Source: Caballeronia mineralivorans PML1(12) (GTDB lineage Bacteria; Pseudomonadota; Gammaproteobacteria; Burkholderiales; Burkholderiaceae). Taken from it: DNA of 64,000 bases. Positions 1-8,678 of the stretch are shown here, one piece after another (within the stretch, counting starts at the first letter, position 1; every line of letters starts with the position of its first letter). A program made the position numbers and the translations under genes. Under the pieces are notes generated by a model. It was not told the origin of the DNA. It searched no databases and saw only the letters and a list, made by a program, of their open reading frames with translations. Location: NCBI RefSeq assembly GCF_001028175.1, contig NZ_AEJF01000141.1, positions 1 through 64,000 of the forward strand. The letters run 5' to 3'.

Positions 1-1
1 C

Positions 2-1297
2 GCGTTTCCTGCATGGGCCGCGCTCGCGCCGACGAAGCGCCGCAAGCGCTTGCTCAAGGCCGCCGACCTGATGGACGCGCGCACGGCCGACTTCATCGCG
101 GCGGGGGTTGCCGAGACGGGCGCGATGCCGAACTGGTACGGCTTCAACGTCATGCTCGCGGCCAACATGCTGCGCGAAGCGGCGTCTATGACAACGCAGA
201 TCGACGGCAGCGTGATTCCCTCCGACGTGCCGGGTAATCTTGCGCTGGCGGTGCGGCAGCCGTGCGGTGTCGTGCTCGGCATCGCACCGTGGAATGCGCC
301 GGTGATTCTCGGTACGCGCGCCGTCGCGATGCCGCTCGCCTGCGGCAATACGGTGGTACTCAAGGCGTCGGAACAATGCCCTGCCGTGCATACGATGATT
401 GGCGACGTGCTGCACGAGGCGGGTCTCGGCGACGGCGTCATCAACGTGGTGACGAATGCACCGGAGGACGCGGCGGCAGTTGTTGAAAGGCTGATTGCGC
501 ACCCGCATGTGCGCCGCGTGAATTTCACGGGTTCGACGCATGTGGGACGAATCATTGCGAAGCTCGCGGTGCAGCATCTGAAGCCGGTGTTGCTTGAGCT
601 AGGCGGTAAAGCGCCGGTGCTGGTACTCGATGACGCCGATCTCGACGCGGCGGTAAGCGGCATTGCGTTCGGCGCATTCTTCAATCAAGGTCAGATCTGC
701 ATGTCGACGGAGCGTGTGATCGTCGACCGCAAGATTGCCGATGTCTTCATCGACAAACTCACGGCGAAAGCGCGCTCGCTGATTGCAGGCAATCCCCTTG
801 ATGCGGGCAGCGTGCTCGGCGCGATGATCGACGTGAGCGCGGTCGCTCGCGTGGCTGCGCTGGTTGCGGACGCCAGCGCCAAAGGCGCGCAATTGCCGGC
901 CGGTTGCAGGCACGAAGGCGCGATCATGCAGCCCACTATTGTCGATGGCATCACGCCGGAGATGCGGCTGTATCGCGAGGAATCGTTCGGGCCTGTCGTG
1001 ACGGTGCAGCGCGTGGACGGCGACGACGAAGCCGTGCGGGTGGCCAACGACAGCGAGTTCGGACTCTCATCGGCAATCTTCAGCTGCGATGTGTCACGCG
1101 CGCTGGCGCTCGCTAAACGCATCGAGTCGGGTATCTGCCATATCAACGGCCCGACGGTTCACGACGAAGCGCAAATGCCTTTCGGCGGCGTCAAGAGCAG
1201 TGGTTACGGACGCTTTGGCAGCAAGGCATCGATAGCCGAATTCACGGACTTGCGCTGGATCACGATCCAGAACGAAGCCCGTCACTATCCGGTCTAG
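2..1297 (+). CDS. vdh: Vanillin/benzaldehyde-type aldehyde dehydrogenase, 5' end cut by window edge
   Basis: NAD(P)-dependent aldehyde dehydrogenase that probably oxidises vanillin or a related aromatic aldehyde to the acid in the cytoplasm. The reading frame is open to base 2 with homologous sequence upstream of the first possible start (AFPAWAALAPTKRR), so the gene is cut by the window edge; about 50-60 N-terminal residues are missing against the usual ~480. The visible part holds the nucleotide-binding stretch GIAPWNAPVILG, the general-base Glu in LLELGGKAPV (visible residue about 199) and the catalytic Cys in NQGQICMSTER (about 233). Feruloyl-CoA synthase follows 86 bp downstream, which points to vanillin, the aldehyde made in CoA-dependent ferulate degradation. 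Salicylaldehyde or benzaldehyde dehydrogenase is the main alternative, since the sequence alone does not fix the substrate. Confidence 0.8.
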   Translation, partial: AFPAWAALAPTKRRKRLLKAADLMDARTADFIAAGVAETGAMPNWYGFNVMLAANMLREAASMTTQIDGSVIPSDVPGNLALAVRQPCGVVLGIAPWNAPVILGTRAVAMPLACGNTVVLKASEQCPAVHTMIGDVLHEAGLGDGVINVVTNAPEDAAAVVERLIAHPHVRRVNFTGSTHVGRIIAKLAVQHLKPVLLELGGKAPVLVLDDADLDAAVSGIAFGAFFNQGQICMSTERVIVDRKIADVFIDKLTAKARSLIAGNPLDAGSVLGAMIDVSAVARVAALVADASAKGAQLPAGCRHEGAIMQPTIVDGITPEMRLYREESFGPVVTVQRVDGDDEAVRVANDSEFGLSSAIFSCDVSRALALAKRIESGICHINGPTVHDEAQMPFGGVKSSGYGRFGSKASIAEFTDLRWITIQNEARHYPV

Positions 1298-1383
1298 TAC
1301 CGGACGCGGTCATCACAGCCGGCCATACGCCTTCACGAAAGAAAGGCGGGGCTCAGACAATCAGACGTGCAGGAGACGAGAGC

Positions 1384-3243
1384 GTGACGAGCGTTGAAGC
1401 AGGGTTGGGCGCGCGGTATCGGGACGTAGCGGTGACTACCGCCACGACCGAGATCGCGAAACGAGGCAACGCGTGGTACTTGCGCTCCAACGAGCCATTG
1501 CGGGCATACCCGTTACGACTCACGGACCGGCTGGTCAGTGGCGCGCAAGCGCACCCCGAGCGCGTGCTGGTCGCGCGCCGGGGCGACCACGGCACATGGG
1601 TCGAGATTACCTACGCAGACATGCTGCGGCGGGCGAGGGCGATCGGCCAGGCGCTGCTCGACCTCGGTCTCTCGCCGGAGCGCCCGCTTGCCATCCTCTC
1701 CGGCAATGACCTGGAACATTTGCAGCTTGCCTTCGGCGCAATGCTCGCCGGCATTCCCTTCGCCCCGTTTTCGCCCGCTTATTCGCTTGTTTCCAGCGAC
1801 TTCGGCAAGCTGCGTACGCTGCTGGACCTGTTGCGTCCCGGGCTCGTGTATGCCGGCGACCACGTAGCGTTCTCCCGCGCGATAGAAGCGGTCGTTCCGG
1901 CTGACGTGACGCTGGTAACGAAAGCCGCGACCCATCGCTCGATTTCGTTCGACACTTTGCTCAATAGCACCCCCAGCCGCATCGATGGCGTGTCGGAAGA
2001 AGTAAACGCCGACGCGATCGCCAAGATCCTCTTCACCTCCGGTTCGACGAAACTGCCCAAGGCGGTCCCGACCACGCACCGCATGTTGTGCAGCAACCAG
2101 CAGATGCTGCTGCAGACTTTCCCGGAGTTCGCGAAGGAACCGCCGGTGCTCGTCGACTGGCTGCCGTGGAACCACACCTACGGCGGCAGCCATAACGTCG
2201 GCATTGCGTTGTACAACGGCGGCTCGCTTTATATCGACGATGGCAAGCCTGTCGCCGGCAAGTTCGAAGAGACGCTGCGCAATCTGCGCGAGATCTCGCC
2301 GACCGCGTATTTCAATGTCCCAAAAGGCTGGGAAGAACTGGCGATCGCGCTGGAAACCGACGAGCCGCTGCGCCGCAATTTCTTCGCTCGCGTGAAGCTG
2401 TATTTTTTCGGCGGCGCGGGATTGTCGCAAGCGGCGTGGAACCGGCTCGAGCGCGTCACGGAGCAGTATTGCGGCGAGCGTATCCGCATCATGTCGGGCC
2501 TTGGCATGACGGAGACGTCGCCGTCGTGTCTCTTCACGACCGGCCCGATCATGCGCGCGGGTTACATCGGACTGCCCGCGCCGGGCTGCGAGGCGAAGCT
2601 CACGCCGGTCGACGGCAAGCTCGAACTGCGTTTTCGCGGGCCGAATGTCATGGCGGGTTACTGGCGTCGCGAGTCATCGGCGTCCGATGAACCGGTGTTC
2701 GATGAAGAAGGTTTTTATCGTAGCGGCGACGCAGCAACCTTCGTCGATCCGGAGCGTCCGGAGATCGGTCTGCAATTCGATGGCCGCATTACCGAAGACT
2801 TCAAGCTGAATTCCGGCACGTTCGTCAGCGTCGGGCCGTTGCGTGCGCGGGTGGTGTCGGAAGGCGCGCCGTATGTGCAGGACGCGGTCGTGACGGGGAT
2901 CAATCGCGGCGAAATCGGTTTGCTCGTTTTCCCACGTCTTGACGACTGCCGCCGGCTCGCGGCGCTTCCCGCAGGCGCGGCCGTCGACGAGGTATTGAAC
3001 GCGGCGCCTGTCCGCGCGTTCTTCACGGATCTTCTCGTGCGCCTGAACCGGCAATCGACCGGCGCGACCACGTTCATCGCCCGATTGCTGCTCCTCGATA
3101 CCCCACCCTCGCTCGACCTCGGCGAAATCACCGACAAAGGTTCGATCAACCAGCGCGCCGTGCAGAAGCATCGCGAAGACCTGATCGAAGTCATGCATGC
3201 GGGGCCGGATGACCCACGCGTGATCGTCGCAACGAGTAAATGA
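1384..3243 (+). CDS. fcs: Feruloyl-CoA synthase (AMP-forming)
   Basis: Activates ferulate and related hydroxycinnamates to CoA thioesters through an acyl-adenylate, the first cytosolic step of ferulate degradation. It is a 619-residue ANL-superfamily enzyme. The P-loop-like ATP motif LFTSGSTKLPKAVP lies at about residue 216, the A5-type segment GLGMTETSP follows, and the adenylate-binding YRSGDAA motif comes later. The long N-terminus (WYLRSNEPLRAYP) and the unusual C-terminal part, with ITEDFKLNSGTFV instead of a classic acetate-CoA-ligase ending, are typical of the feruloyl-CoA synthase branch. The start is GTG, preceded by an AGGAGA ribosome site about 8 bases upstream. It lies in a same-strand series with the aldehyde dehydrogenase, transporter, porin and esterase. 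The enoyl-CoA hydratase/aldolase expected in this pathway is not in the window and may lie to the left. Confidence 0.85.
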   Translation: MTSVEAGLGARYRDVAVTTATTEIAKRGNAWYLRSNEPLRAYPLRLTDRLVSGAQAHPERVLVARRGDHGTWVEITYADMLRRARAIGQALLDLGLSPERPLAILSGNDLEHLQLAFGAMLAGIPFAPFSPAYSLVSSDFGKLRTLLDLLRPGLVYAGDHVAFSRAIEAVVPADVTLVTKAATHRSISFDTLLNSTPSRIDGVSEEVNADAIAKILFTSGSTKLPKAVPTTHRMLCSNQQMLLQTFPEFAKEPPVLVDWLPWNHTYGGSHNVGIALYNGGSLYIDDGKPVAGKFEETLRNLREISPTAYFNVPKGWEELAIALETDEPLRRNFFARVKLYFFGGAGLSQAAWNRLERVTEQYCGERIRIMSGLGMTETSPSCLFTTGPIMRAGYIGLPAPGCEAKLTPVDGKLELRFRGPNVMAGYWRRESSASDEPVFDEEGFYRSGDAATFVDPERPEIGLQFDGRITEDFKLNSGTFVSVGPLRARVVSEGAPYVQDAVVTGINRGEIGLLVFPRLDDCRRLAALPAGAAVDEVLNAAPVRAFFTDLLVRLNRQSTGATTFIARLLLLDTPPSLDLGEITDKGSINQRAVQKHREDLIEVMHAGPDDPRVIVATSK

Positions 3244-3305
3244 AAACTGGCAGAACGCGTCGAGCAAACGGGGTAAACCCGACTATTTAATAAGGATTAC
3301 CTATT

Positions 3306-4550
3306 ATGAAAGCACTTGGAACAAGCTCGCCGGGTGAGGGTGCGTCGAGCGGGGCCGCCGCCCGATCCGGCGTCGCCATTACGCTCGGCCTATGTTTTGC
3401 CATCGCGTTGCTCGAAGGACTCGACCTGCAATCGGTCGGCGTCGCCGCACCGCGCATGGCGCGTGAGTTTGGGTTGTCGGTGGGGCAAATGGGTCTGGCA
3501 TTCAGTGCCGGGACGTTCGGCCTGCTGCCTGGTGCGATGTTCGGCGGAAGGCTGGCCGATCGCATCGGCCGCAAGCGGGTGCTGGTGATGTCAGCCTGCC
3601 TGTTCGGCTTGCTGTCTATTGCGACCGCGCTCGTCAGCGACTTCCACACGCTCGTGATCGTGCGTGTGCTGACCGGGATCGGCCTGGGCGGCGCGCTGCC
3701 GAACCTGATTGCGTTGTCGTCGGAAGCAGTGCCGCCGAAATCACGCGGCACCGCGGTGAGCGTGATGTATTGCGGCATTCCGTTCGGCGGCGTGATCGCA
3801 TCGGCAATCGGCGTGGTGAGCGCGGGCGATGCCGACTGGCGGCATATCTTCTACGTCGGCGGCGTCGGTCCACTTATTCTCGTGCCGCTGCTGCTCGCGT
3901 TCCTGCCTGAATCAAGAGCCTTCGCGAAGGCGTCGCATGACGGCAGCATGAAGCCTGCGCCTGTCGGCGACATACTCTTCGGCGGTACACGCGGCCTCTC
4001 GACGGTACAAATCTGGGTCAGCTATTTCTGCACGCTGATCGTCCTTTATTTCTTGCTCAACTGGCTGCCTTCGCTGATGGCGGCACGAGGTCTTGCTCGC
4101 GCCGAGGTCGGCTACGTGCAGATCTTTTTCAACGTGGGTGGCGGTATAGGTGCGCTCTGCATCGGCATGCTGATGGACCGCATGAAGGCGGGCATCGTGG
4201 TGACGGGCATGTACATCGGCATCATTGCGTCGCTTGCGGCCTTGTCGGTCGCGCCGGGTTTCACCGCGCTCACGGTCTCCGCGTTCTTCGCCGGCATGTT
4301 CGTGGTCGGCGGCCAATCCGTCCTGTACGCACTTTCAGCAGCGTTCTATCCGACTGCGATGCGCGGCACGGGCGTGGGCGCAGCGGTGGCGGTGGGGCGC
4401 ATCGGCTCGGTGATCGGTCCGCTCGCTGCGGGCCAGTTGCTGGCGATGGGCCGCAGTTCGTCAGTCGTCATCGGCGCGAGCATTCCCGTGACACTGATCG
4501 CGGCGGTCGCAGCCTTGCTGTTGATCAAACGTCCTCGCGCAAACGACTGA
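3306..4550 (+). CDS. MFS aromatic acid:H+ symporter (AAHS family)
   Basis: Inner-membrane carrier of 414 residues, the usual length for the 12-helix aromatic-acid/H+ symporters (PcaK, MhpT, VanK relatives). The first helix carries the acidic LLEGLDLQSVGVAAPRMA motif, and the helix 2-3 loop has the MFS signature GGRLADRIGRKRVL. Hydrophobic segments follow throughout, with a second related loop at GMLMDRMKAG. The substrate is inferred from context: it sits between feruloyl-CoA synthase and a porin, so ferulate, vanillate or 4-hydroxycinnamate is likely. The ATG follows an AAGG sequence at about -13. The 62-bp gap after fcs is AT-rich and could hold a weak internal promoter. Confidence 0.8.
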   Translation: MKALGTSSPGEGASSGAAARSGVAITLGLCFAIALLEGLDLQSVGVAAPRMAREFGLSVGQMGLAFSAGTFGLLPGAMFGGRLADRIGRKRVLVMSACLFGLLSIATALVSDFHTLVIVRVLTGIGLGGALPNLIALSSEAVPPKSRGTAVSVMYCGIPFGGVIASAIGVVSAGDADWRHIFYVGGVGPLILVPLLLAFLPESRAFAKASHDGSMKPAPVGDILFGGTRGLSTVQIWVSYFCTLIVLYFLLNWLPSLMAARGLARAEVGYVQIFFNVGGGIGALCIGMLMDRMKAGIVVTGMYIGIIASLAALSVAPGFTALTVSAFFAGMFVVGGQSVLYALSAAFYPTAMRGTGVGAAVAVGRIGSVIGPLAAGQLLAMGRSSSVVIGASIPVTLIAAVAALLLIKRPRAND

Positions 4551-4610
4551 CGCTTGCCTCAAGTTTTCTAAAAAAACAATTCGATAAATAACGGTCTGGA
4601 GACAAACACC

Positions 4611-5750
4611 ATGCAGGCATCGGCACGCCTTCTTTTATGCAGCGCACTCTGCGCGACAAGCACGGCCACCGTCGCGCAATCGAGCGTGACGCTCTACGGG
4701 ATCATCGATACGGGCATTGAATATGTATCGCACGCGAATGCCGCAGGCGACCACCTGTTCCGCATGCCCGGCGTTACTGGCGAGCTGCCCTCGCGCTGGG
4801 GCCTGCGTGGTGCGGAGGATCTCGGCGGCGGCTACAGCGCCGTGTTCACGCTCGAGAGCGGCTTCAACACGCGCGGCGGCGATCTCGGGCAGGGCGGCCG
4901 ACTATTCGGACGGCAGGCGTTTGTCGGCGTGAAAAGTCCGTATGGCACGGTCGCGTTCGGCCGCCAGTACACCATGACTTACCTTGCGCTGCTCAGCGCC
5001 GACATCATTGGACCGGACATCTATGGCCTCGGCTCAATGGACGCTTACGTGCCGAACGCGCGCGCGGATAACTCGGTCACTTACCTCGGCACATTCAGCG
5101 GCGTGACCTTGGGAGCCGGCTATTCGTTCGGCCGCGATTCGGCCGGGACCGGCAATTCACCGGGGCAAGGAACCTGCGCCGGTTCTGTACCTGGCACGCC
5201 GACGCAATGCCGCGACTGGTCGGTGATGCTCAAGTACGACGCCCCGTTCTTCGGTGTGGCTGCATCGTATGAAGAGCAGCGCGGGGGCACGAACGCCGCC
5301 GCCAATTTCTTCGACGGCGTGACGCCGACCGTACTCACGAGCGCTGCCGACAAGGACGTCCGCGCACAGGTCAACGGCTACGCGAAATTCGGCGACGCAA
5401 AGATCGGCGCGGGGTGGCTCAACCGTCGCGTGACGACCGACTCGGCGGCCGTCCCCGACGTGCGTTCGAATCTCTTTTTCGTGGGCGCGTCGTACTTCGT
5501 GACGCCCGCGTTCCTTATGGATGGCGAGGTGTATCGGATCGTGAATAACGAGCACGACACGCGCGCCACCATGGGGACCTTGCGCACGACCTATCTTCTG
5601 AGCAAGCGCACCGCGGTCTATGCACAGGGCTCTTATCTCGCGAACAGCGCGAAGGCCCGTTATTCGGTGAGCGGCGGTGGTGGCGGAACGACTCCGGCGG
5701 CGGGCGCTGGACAAACGGGCGTCATGCTCGGCGTGCGGCACATGTTTTAG
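4611..5750 (+). CDS. Gram-negative general porin (Burkholderia OmpC/OpcP type)
   Basis: Outer-membrane beta-barrel porin, 379 residues including a Sec signal peptide (ARLLLCSALCATSTATVAQ, cleaved near AQ/SS). The mature start SSVTLYGIIDTGIEYV, the LESGFNTRGG and GRQAFVGVKS strands and the terminal Phe (GVMLGVRHMF) are hallmarks of the trimeric 16-strand porins of Betaproteobacteria. It is embedded between the MFS carrier and the feruloyl esterase, so it probably widens outer-membrane access for aromatic acids or esters. A GGAG ribosome site lies upstream of the ATG (TCTGGAGACAAACACC). Confidence 0.9.
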   Translation: MQASARLLLCSALCATSTATVAQSSVTLYGIIDTGIEYVSHANAAGDHLFRMPGVTGELPSRWGLRGAEDLGGGYSAVFTLESGFNTRGGDLGQGGRLFGRQAFVGVKSPYGTVAFGRQYTMTYLALLSADIIGPDIYGLGSMDAYVPNARADNSVTYLGTFSGVTLGAGYSFGRDSAGTGNSPGQGTCAGSVPGTPTQCRDWSVMLKYDAPFFGVAASYEEQRGGTNAAANFFDGVTPTVLTSAADKDVRAQVNGYAKFGDAKIGAGWLNRRVTTDSAAVPDVRSNLFFVGASYFVTPAFLMDGEVYRIVNNEHDTRATMGTLRTTYLLSKRTAVYAQGSYLANSAKARYSVSGGGGGTTPAAGAGQTGVMLGVRHMF

Positions 5751-5761
5751 GAGACAGCGAA

Positions 5762-7477
5762 ATGAACAAGTCAGCAATTGCAATGGCCGCGATGACTTCG
5801 ATGGCGCTCGCCGCTTGCGGCGGTAACAGCCATGACAACAACGTCAGTTCCTTGCCGCAGTTGAGCGCCGCCACTCCCGCGAACCTGGCCGGAAGCTGCG
5901 AGGCGCTCGCCTCCAGACTCGTGTTCGCCAATACCGTGTTCACGACGGTGACGACCGTCGCGGCGGGCACGCTGACGGTGGCCGGCAAGCCGGTCGCGCA
6001 GCACTGTCTGATCCAGGGCAACATGAACCAGCGCGTCAGTCCCGTCGATGGCAAGACCTACGCGATCGGCTTCGAGATGCGCCTGCCCATTGCGTGGAAC
6101 GGGCGCTTCTTCTATCAGGCGAACGGCGGGCTCGACGGTAATGTGGTGACCGCGACGGGCGAGATAGGCGGGGGTGCGCCGACCAGCGACGCCCTCAACA
6201 TGGGATTCGCCGTCATCAGTTCGGATGCAGGTCACAGTGCCGCGCAGAATCCGCTTTTCGGGCTCGATCCCCAGGCTCGCATCGACTATGGATATAACGC
6301 CGTGGCCACGCTCACGCCGATGGCGAAGCAGGTCATCAAGCTCGCTTACGGCCGAGCGCCAGACCGTAGCTACTTCGACGGCTGTTCGAACGGCGGCCGT
6401 CACGCGATGGTCGCGGCCGCCCGGTCGTCGTCGGAATACGACGGCATCATTGCAGGCGATCCGGGCTTTCATTTGCCGAAGGCGGCTATCGGCGAGATGT
6501 GGAGCGCGCAGCAACTCGCCAAGGTGGCCACAGCCACAACCGCTAACGGATTGCCCGATATCACGACCAGTTTTACCGCGACGGAGCGCCAGCTTGTGGC
6601 GTCGAAGATCATCGCGAAGTGCGATGCGCTCGATGGTGTCGCCGACGGCATGGTGCAGGACATCAAGGCGTGCCAGGCGAACTTCAGTCTTGCTAACGAT
6701 GTGCCGACCTGCTCAGGCAACGTGCGCGACGGCACCTGCCTGACGAGCGCACAGAAGGATGCGATTGGCAATGTGTTCTCGGGCGCAGTCAACAGCGCCG
6801 GCACGACACTGTACGCAAGCTTTCCCTACGATGCCGGTCTCGGCACCGGCTGGTCCGCGTGGAAACAGGGCAACTCGATCACGCTTGATCCGGCTGCCGC
6901 TGCCTTTACGTTCACCTCGCCGCCGCAGAGTGCGTCGATACTCAGCCAGTTGTCGGCATATGCGTTCAACTTTAGTATGGACACCGATGCACCGAAGATC
7001 TTCGCTGCCAGCGGCGTATATACGGAGGCGTCGTGGTCTTTCATGCCGCCGCCCGACGAAACCAATCTCAGCGCGCTGAAAACGCGCGGCGCGAAACTGA
7101 TGGTCTACCACGGCACCAGCGACCCGGTGTTTTCATCGAACGATACGACCGACTGGTATCAGCGTCTTGCCGCGGCAAACGGCGGAGACGCGTCGAACTT
7201 CGCGCGCCTGTACACAGTAGCCGGCATGAATCATTGCAGCGGCGGTCCGAGCGCCGATCAGTTCGACATGCTCACGCCCATGATCGCCTGGGTCGAGCAG
7301 GGCACGGCGCCAGACAGCGTCATCGCCACCGCGCGCGATGCCAGCAACGCGGTGCCGAATCCAGATGTTCCAACTAGCTGGGGAGCGGGACGCACACGGC
7401 CGTTATGCCCCTATCCCAAGGTCGCGCGCTACAAAGGCGGCGATATCAACGCGGCGGGCAGCTTCGCCTGCAGTTGA
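5762..7477 (+). CDS. Tannase/feruloyl esterase family lipoprotein
   Basis: Serine esterase of 571 residues in the tannase/feruloyl esterase family, expected to split aromatic acids from plant esters. The N-terminus is a lipoprotein signal: hydrophobic MTSMALAAC followed by GG, with the lipobox LAAC near residue 19, so the enzyme is probably membrane-anchored in the periplasm or on the surface. The catalytic Ser lies in GCSNGGRH (Ser at about residue 209). The acid is likely in HGTSDPVFSS, and the His in GMNHCSGGPSADQF. It starts 11 bp after the porin stop, almost certainly on the same transcript, and completes an ester-to-aldehyde-to-acid cassette. Tannin or chlorogenate-type esters cannot be excluded as substrates. 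Confidence 0.85.
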   Translation: MNKSAIAMAAMTSMALAACGGNSHDNNVSSLPQLSAATPANLAGSCEALASRLVFANTVFTTVTTVAAGTLTVAGKPVAQHCLIQGNMNQRVSPVDGKTYAIGFEMRLPIAWNGRFFYQANGGLDGNVVTATGEIGGGAPTSDALNMGFAVISSDAGHSAAQNPLFGLDPQARIDYGYNAVATLTPMAKQVIKLAYGRAPDRSYFDGCSNGGRHAMVAAARSSSEYDGIIAGDPGFHLPKAAIGEMWSAQQLAKVATATTANGLPDITTSFTATERQLVASKIIAKCDALDGVADGMVQDIKACQANFSLANDVPTCSGNVRDGTCLTSAQKDAIGNVFSGAVNSAGTTLYASFPYDAGLGTGWSAWKQGNSITLDPAAAAFTFTSPPQSASILSQLSAYAFNFSMDTDAPKIFAASGVYTEASWSFMPPPDETNLSALKTRGAKLMVYHGTSDPVFSSNDTTDWYQRLAAANGGDASNFARLYTVAGMNHCSGGPSADQFDMLTPMIAWVEQGTAPDSVIATARDASNAVPNPDVPTSWGAGRTRPLCPYPKVARYKGGDINAAGSFACS

Positions 7478-8310
7478 CCGACGCTCGGCCCATTACGCCA
7501 TCTCCCCACTCGCCGAATAAAGAGGGGTTCTCCAGCGCCAATCGATCGACGTTCGCATCAAGGGTCTTTAGATCGTCCGATACGGCTGGATAACCCGTCA
7601 AAAAGCGTAGTCAGTAATAATTCATGGGCATATCCAGAACGCGGCGCAACGACTTTCCGACCCGGCGATTCAGTGGGCCGGAAGTATGTGCCGTGAGGAT
7701 CGCTTAAACATGCCCTTTGAATCCGTGTAATAAAAACTCTCGGTACGATGTATTTCACGCCTGTCAAAACGGCATTAAAACCCCGTGAAATCGTGACGTG
7801 TTACACGCCCCACTGTAACGTCTGGCGCCCCGCGTTACGTTAAGAAGTCAATTTTCGGACTAATTCGAACCGCCTTTTCTGTGCAGTCGGCGATCAACCG
7901 GTTATATCTCCTGTTTTGCGAGACCTTCACCCCGTTGGGATGCGAGTGTATGTTTCGCACATTCGTCATACGAAATTGAATGATTATTGCTTAAACTCAA
8001 TCCGTAAAACCGCCTAAACATTATATTTGCGGATGCAGCATGCGGACCCAAACCATTCCTGACGTATCAGGACCGGCAAAAAATATTCGCGCCAACGGAG
8101 GACAGTGGCATATCGGAAGCGGGTGAACGCTCGGTCATCGCCGGGCGGATTTAGTGACATGCCAGTACCTTGCCAAATGGCTTTACCGGTTAATCGCCCG
8201 CGTAGACCCGCTTGGCCAACTTTTGTTCAACCGTTATTTCTAAACGCGGCCAGTCCCCAAAAACCCCGGACGGCACCAAGTTTCAATAGATTGTGAAACA
8301 TTACCGCGAA

Positions 8311-8326
8311 ATATTTCTTGAAATAT
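8311..8326. promoter_or_regulatory. Inverted repeat ATATTTC-TT-GAAATAT
   Basis: Perfect 7-bp arms around a 2-bp centre, AT-rich, 353 bp upstream of the autotransporter start. The symmetry suits a dimeric DNA-binding protein, but the regulator is unknown. Confidence 0.35.
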
Positions 8327-8340
8327 CAGGTAAAGCTTGC

Positions 8341-8381
8341 CATTCTTCTGACAAAGGCTTTAAAGCCTGAAAATGAGAATG
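8341..8381 (+). promoter_or_regulatory. Nested stem-loop in the autotransporter leader
   Basis: The outer arms are CATTCT (8341-8346) and AGAATG (8376-8381). Inside lies a perfect 14-bp palindrome, AGGCTTTAAAGCCT (8355-8368). As RNA this gives two stems separated by an internal loop. There is no U-run after it, so it is not a typical intrinsic terminator. Confidence 0.35.
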
Positions 8382-8445
8382 AGAGAAACCGAGGGTAATC
8401 ACCATATGCCGAGTACAGGCGTCGTCGCGAATACGGGATGAGAGA

Positions 8446-8474
8446 AGCCGGCCGCACCGAAAGTGCGGCTGGCT
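8446..8474 (+). promoter_or_regulatory. Strong GC-rich stem-loop in the autotransporter leader
   Basis: AGCCGGCCGCAC (8446-8457) pairs with GTGCGGCTGGCT (8463-8474) over 12 bp with one G-U pair, around a short CGAAA loop. It is followed by mixed sequence rather than a U-run. It lies 205 bp before the start codon, so a role in mRNA stability or regulation is more likely than termination. Confidence 0.4.
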
Positions 8475-8678
8475 GAACTCGTTCCGCGTTTGCCGGGATA
8501 ACGTTTAATTCGAAGCTTAAAAGGCCGCCATTCGACGGTCTGGATAAGCTCGCCCTAATAACTCCACCAACCTGAGCGCACGTTTGATGCGCGGCTTCCG
8601 TTCGACCTGAATTTAATGCGGGCAGTGGGGACTGCCGCAGTAGAAGCGTCTCTTAATTCAAACTGATATCGCGGGGAA

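Larger units (their letters stand above)
7478..8678. other. Long AT-richer intergenic region / leader before the giant autotransporter
   Basis: About 1.2 kb with no convincing gene. It is visibly more AT-rich than its surroundings, especially around 7.8-8.4 kb. It carries several inverted repeats: GTAACG/CGTTAC around 7816-7840, a 16-bp palindromic box at 8311, a nested stem-loop at 8341-8381 and a strong GC stem-loop at 8446-8474. The last 300 bases directly precede the autotransporter, so a long structured 5' untranslated leader and a distant promoter are plausible. I saw no riboswitch consensus that I recognise. Confidence 0.5.

Noticed and set aside
8105..8296. 63-residue open frame with a GTG start and GGAGG before it
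   Set aside because: Third codon positions are not GC-rich as in real genes here, the protein is basic and featureless, and it lies in the AT-richer leader region.
8446..8474. Possible cyclic-di-GMP or other riboswitch in the autotransporter leader
   Set aside because: The conserved core sequences of that class are absent; only a simple stem-loop can be supported.
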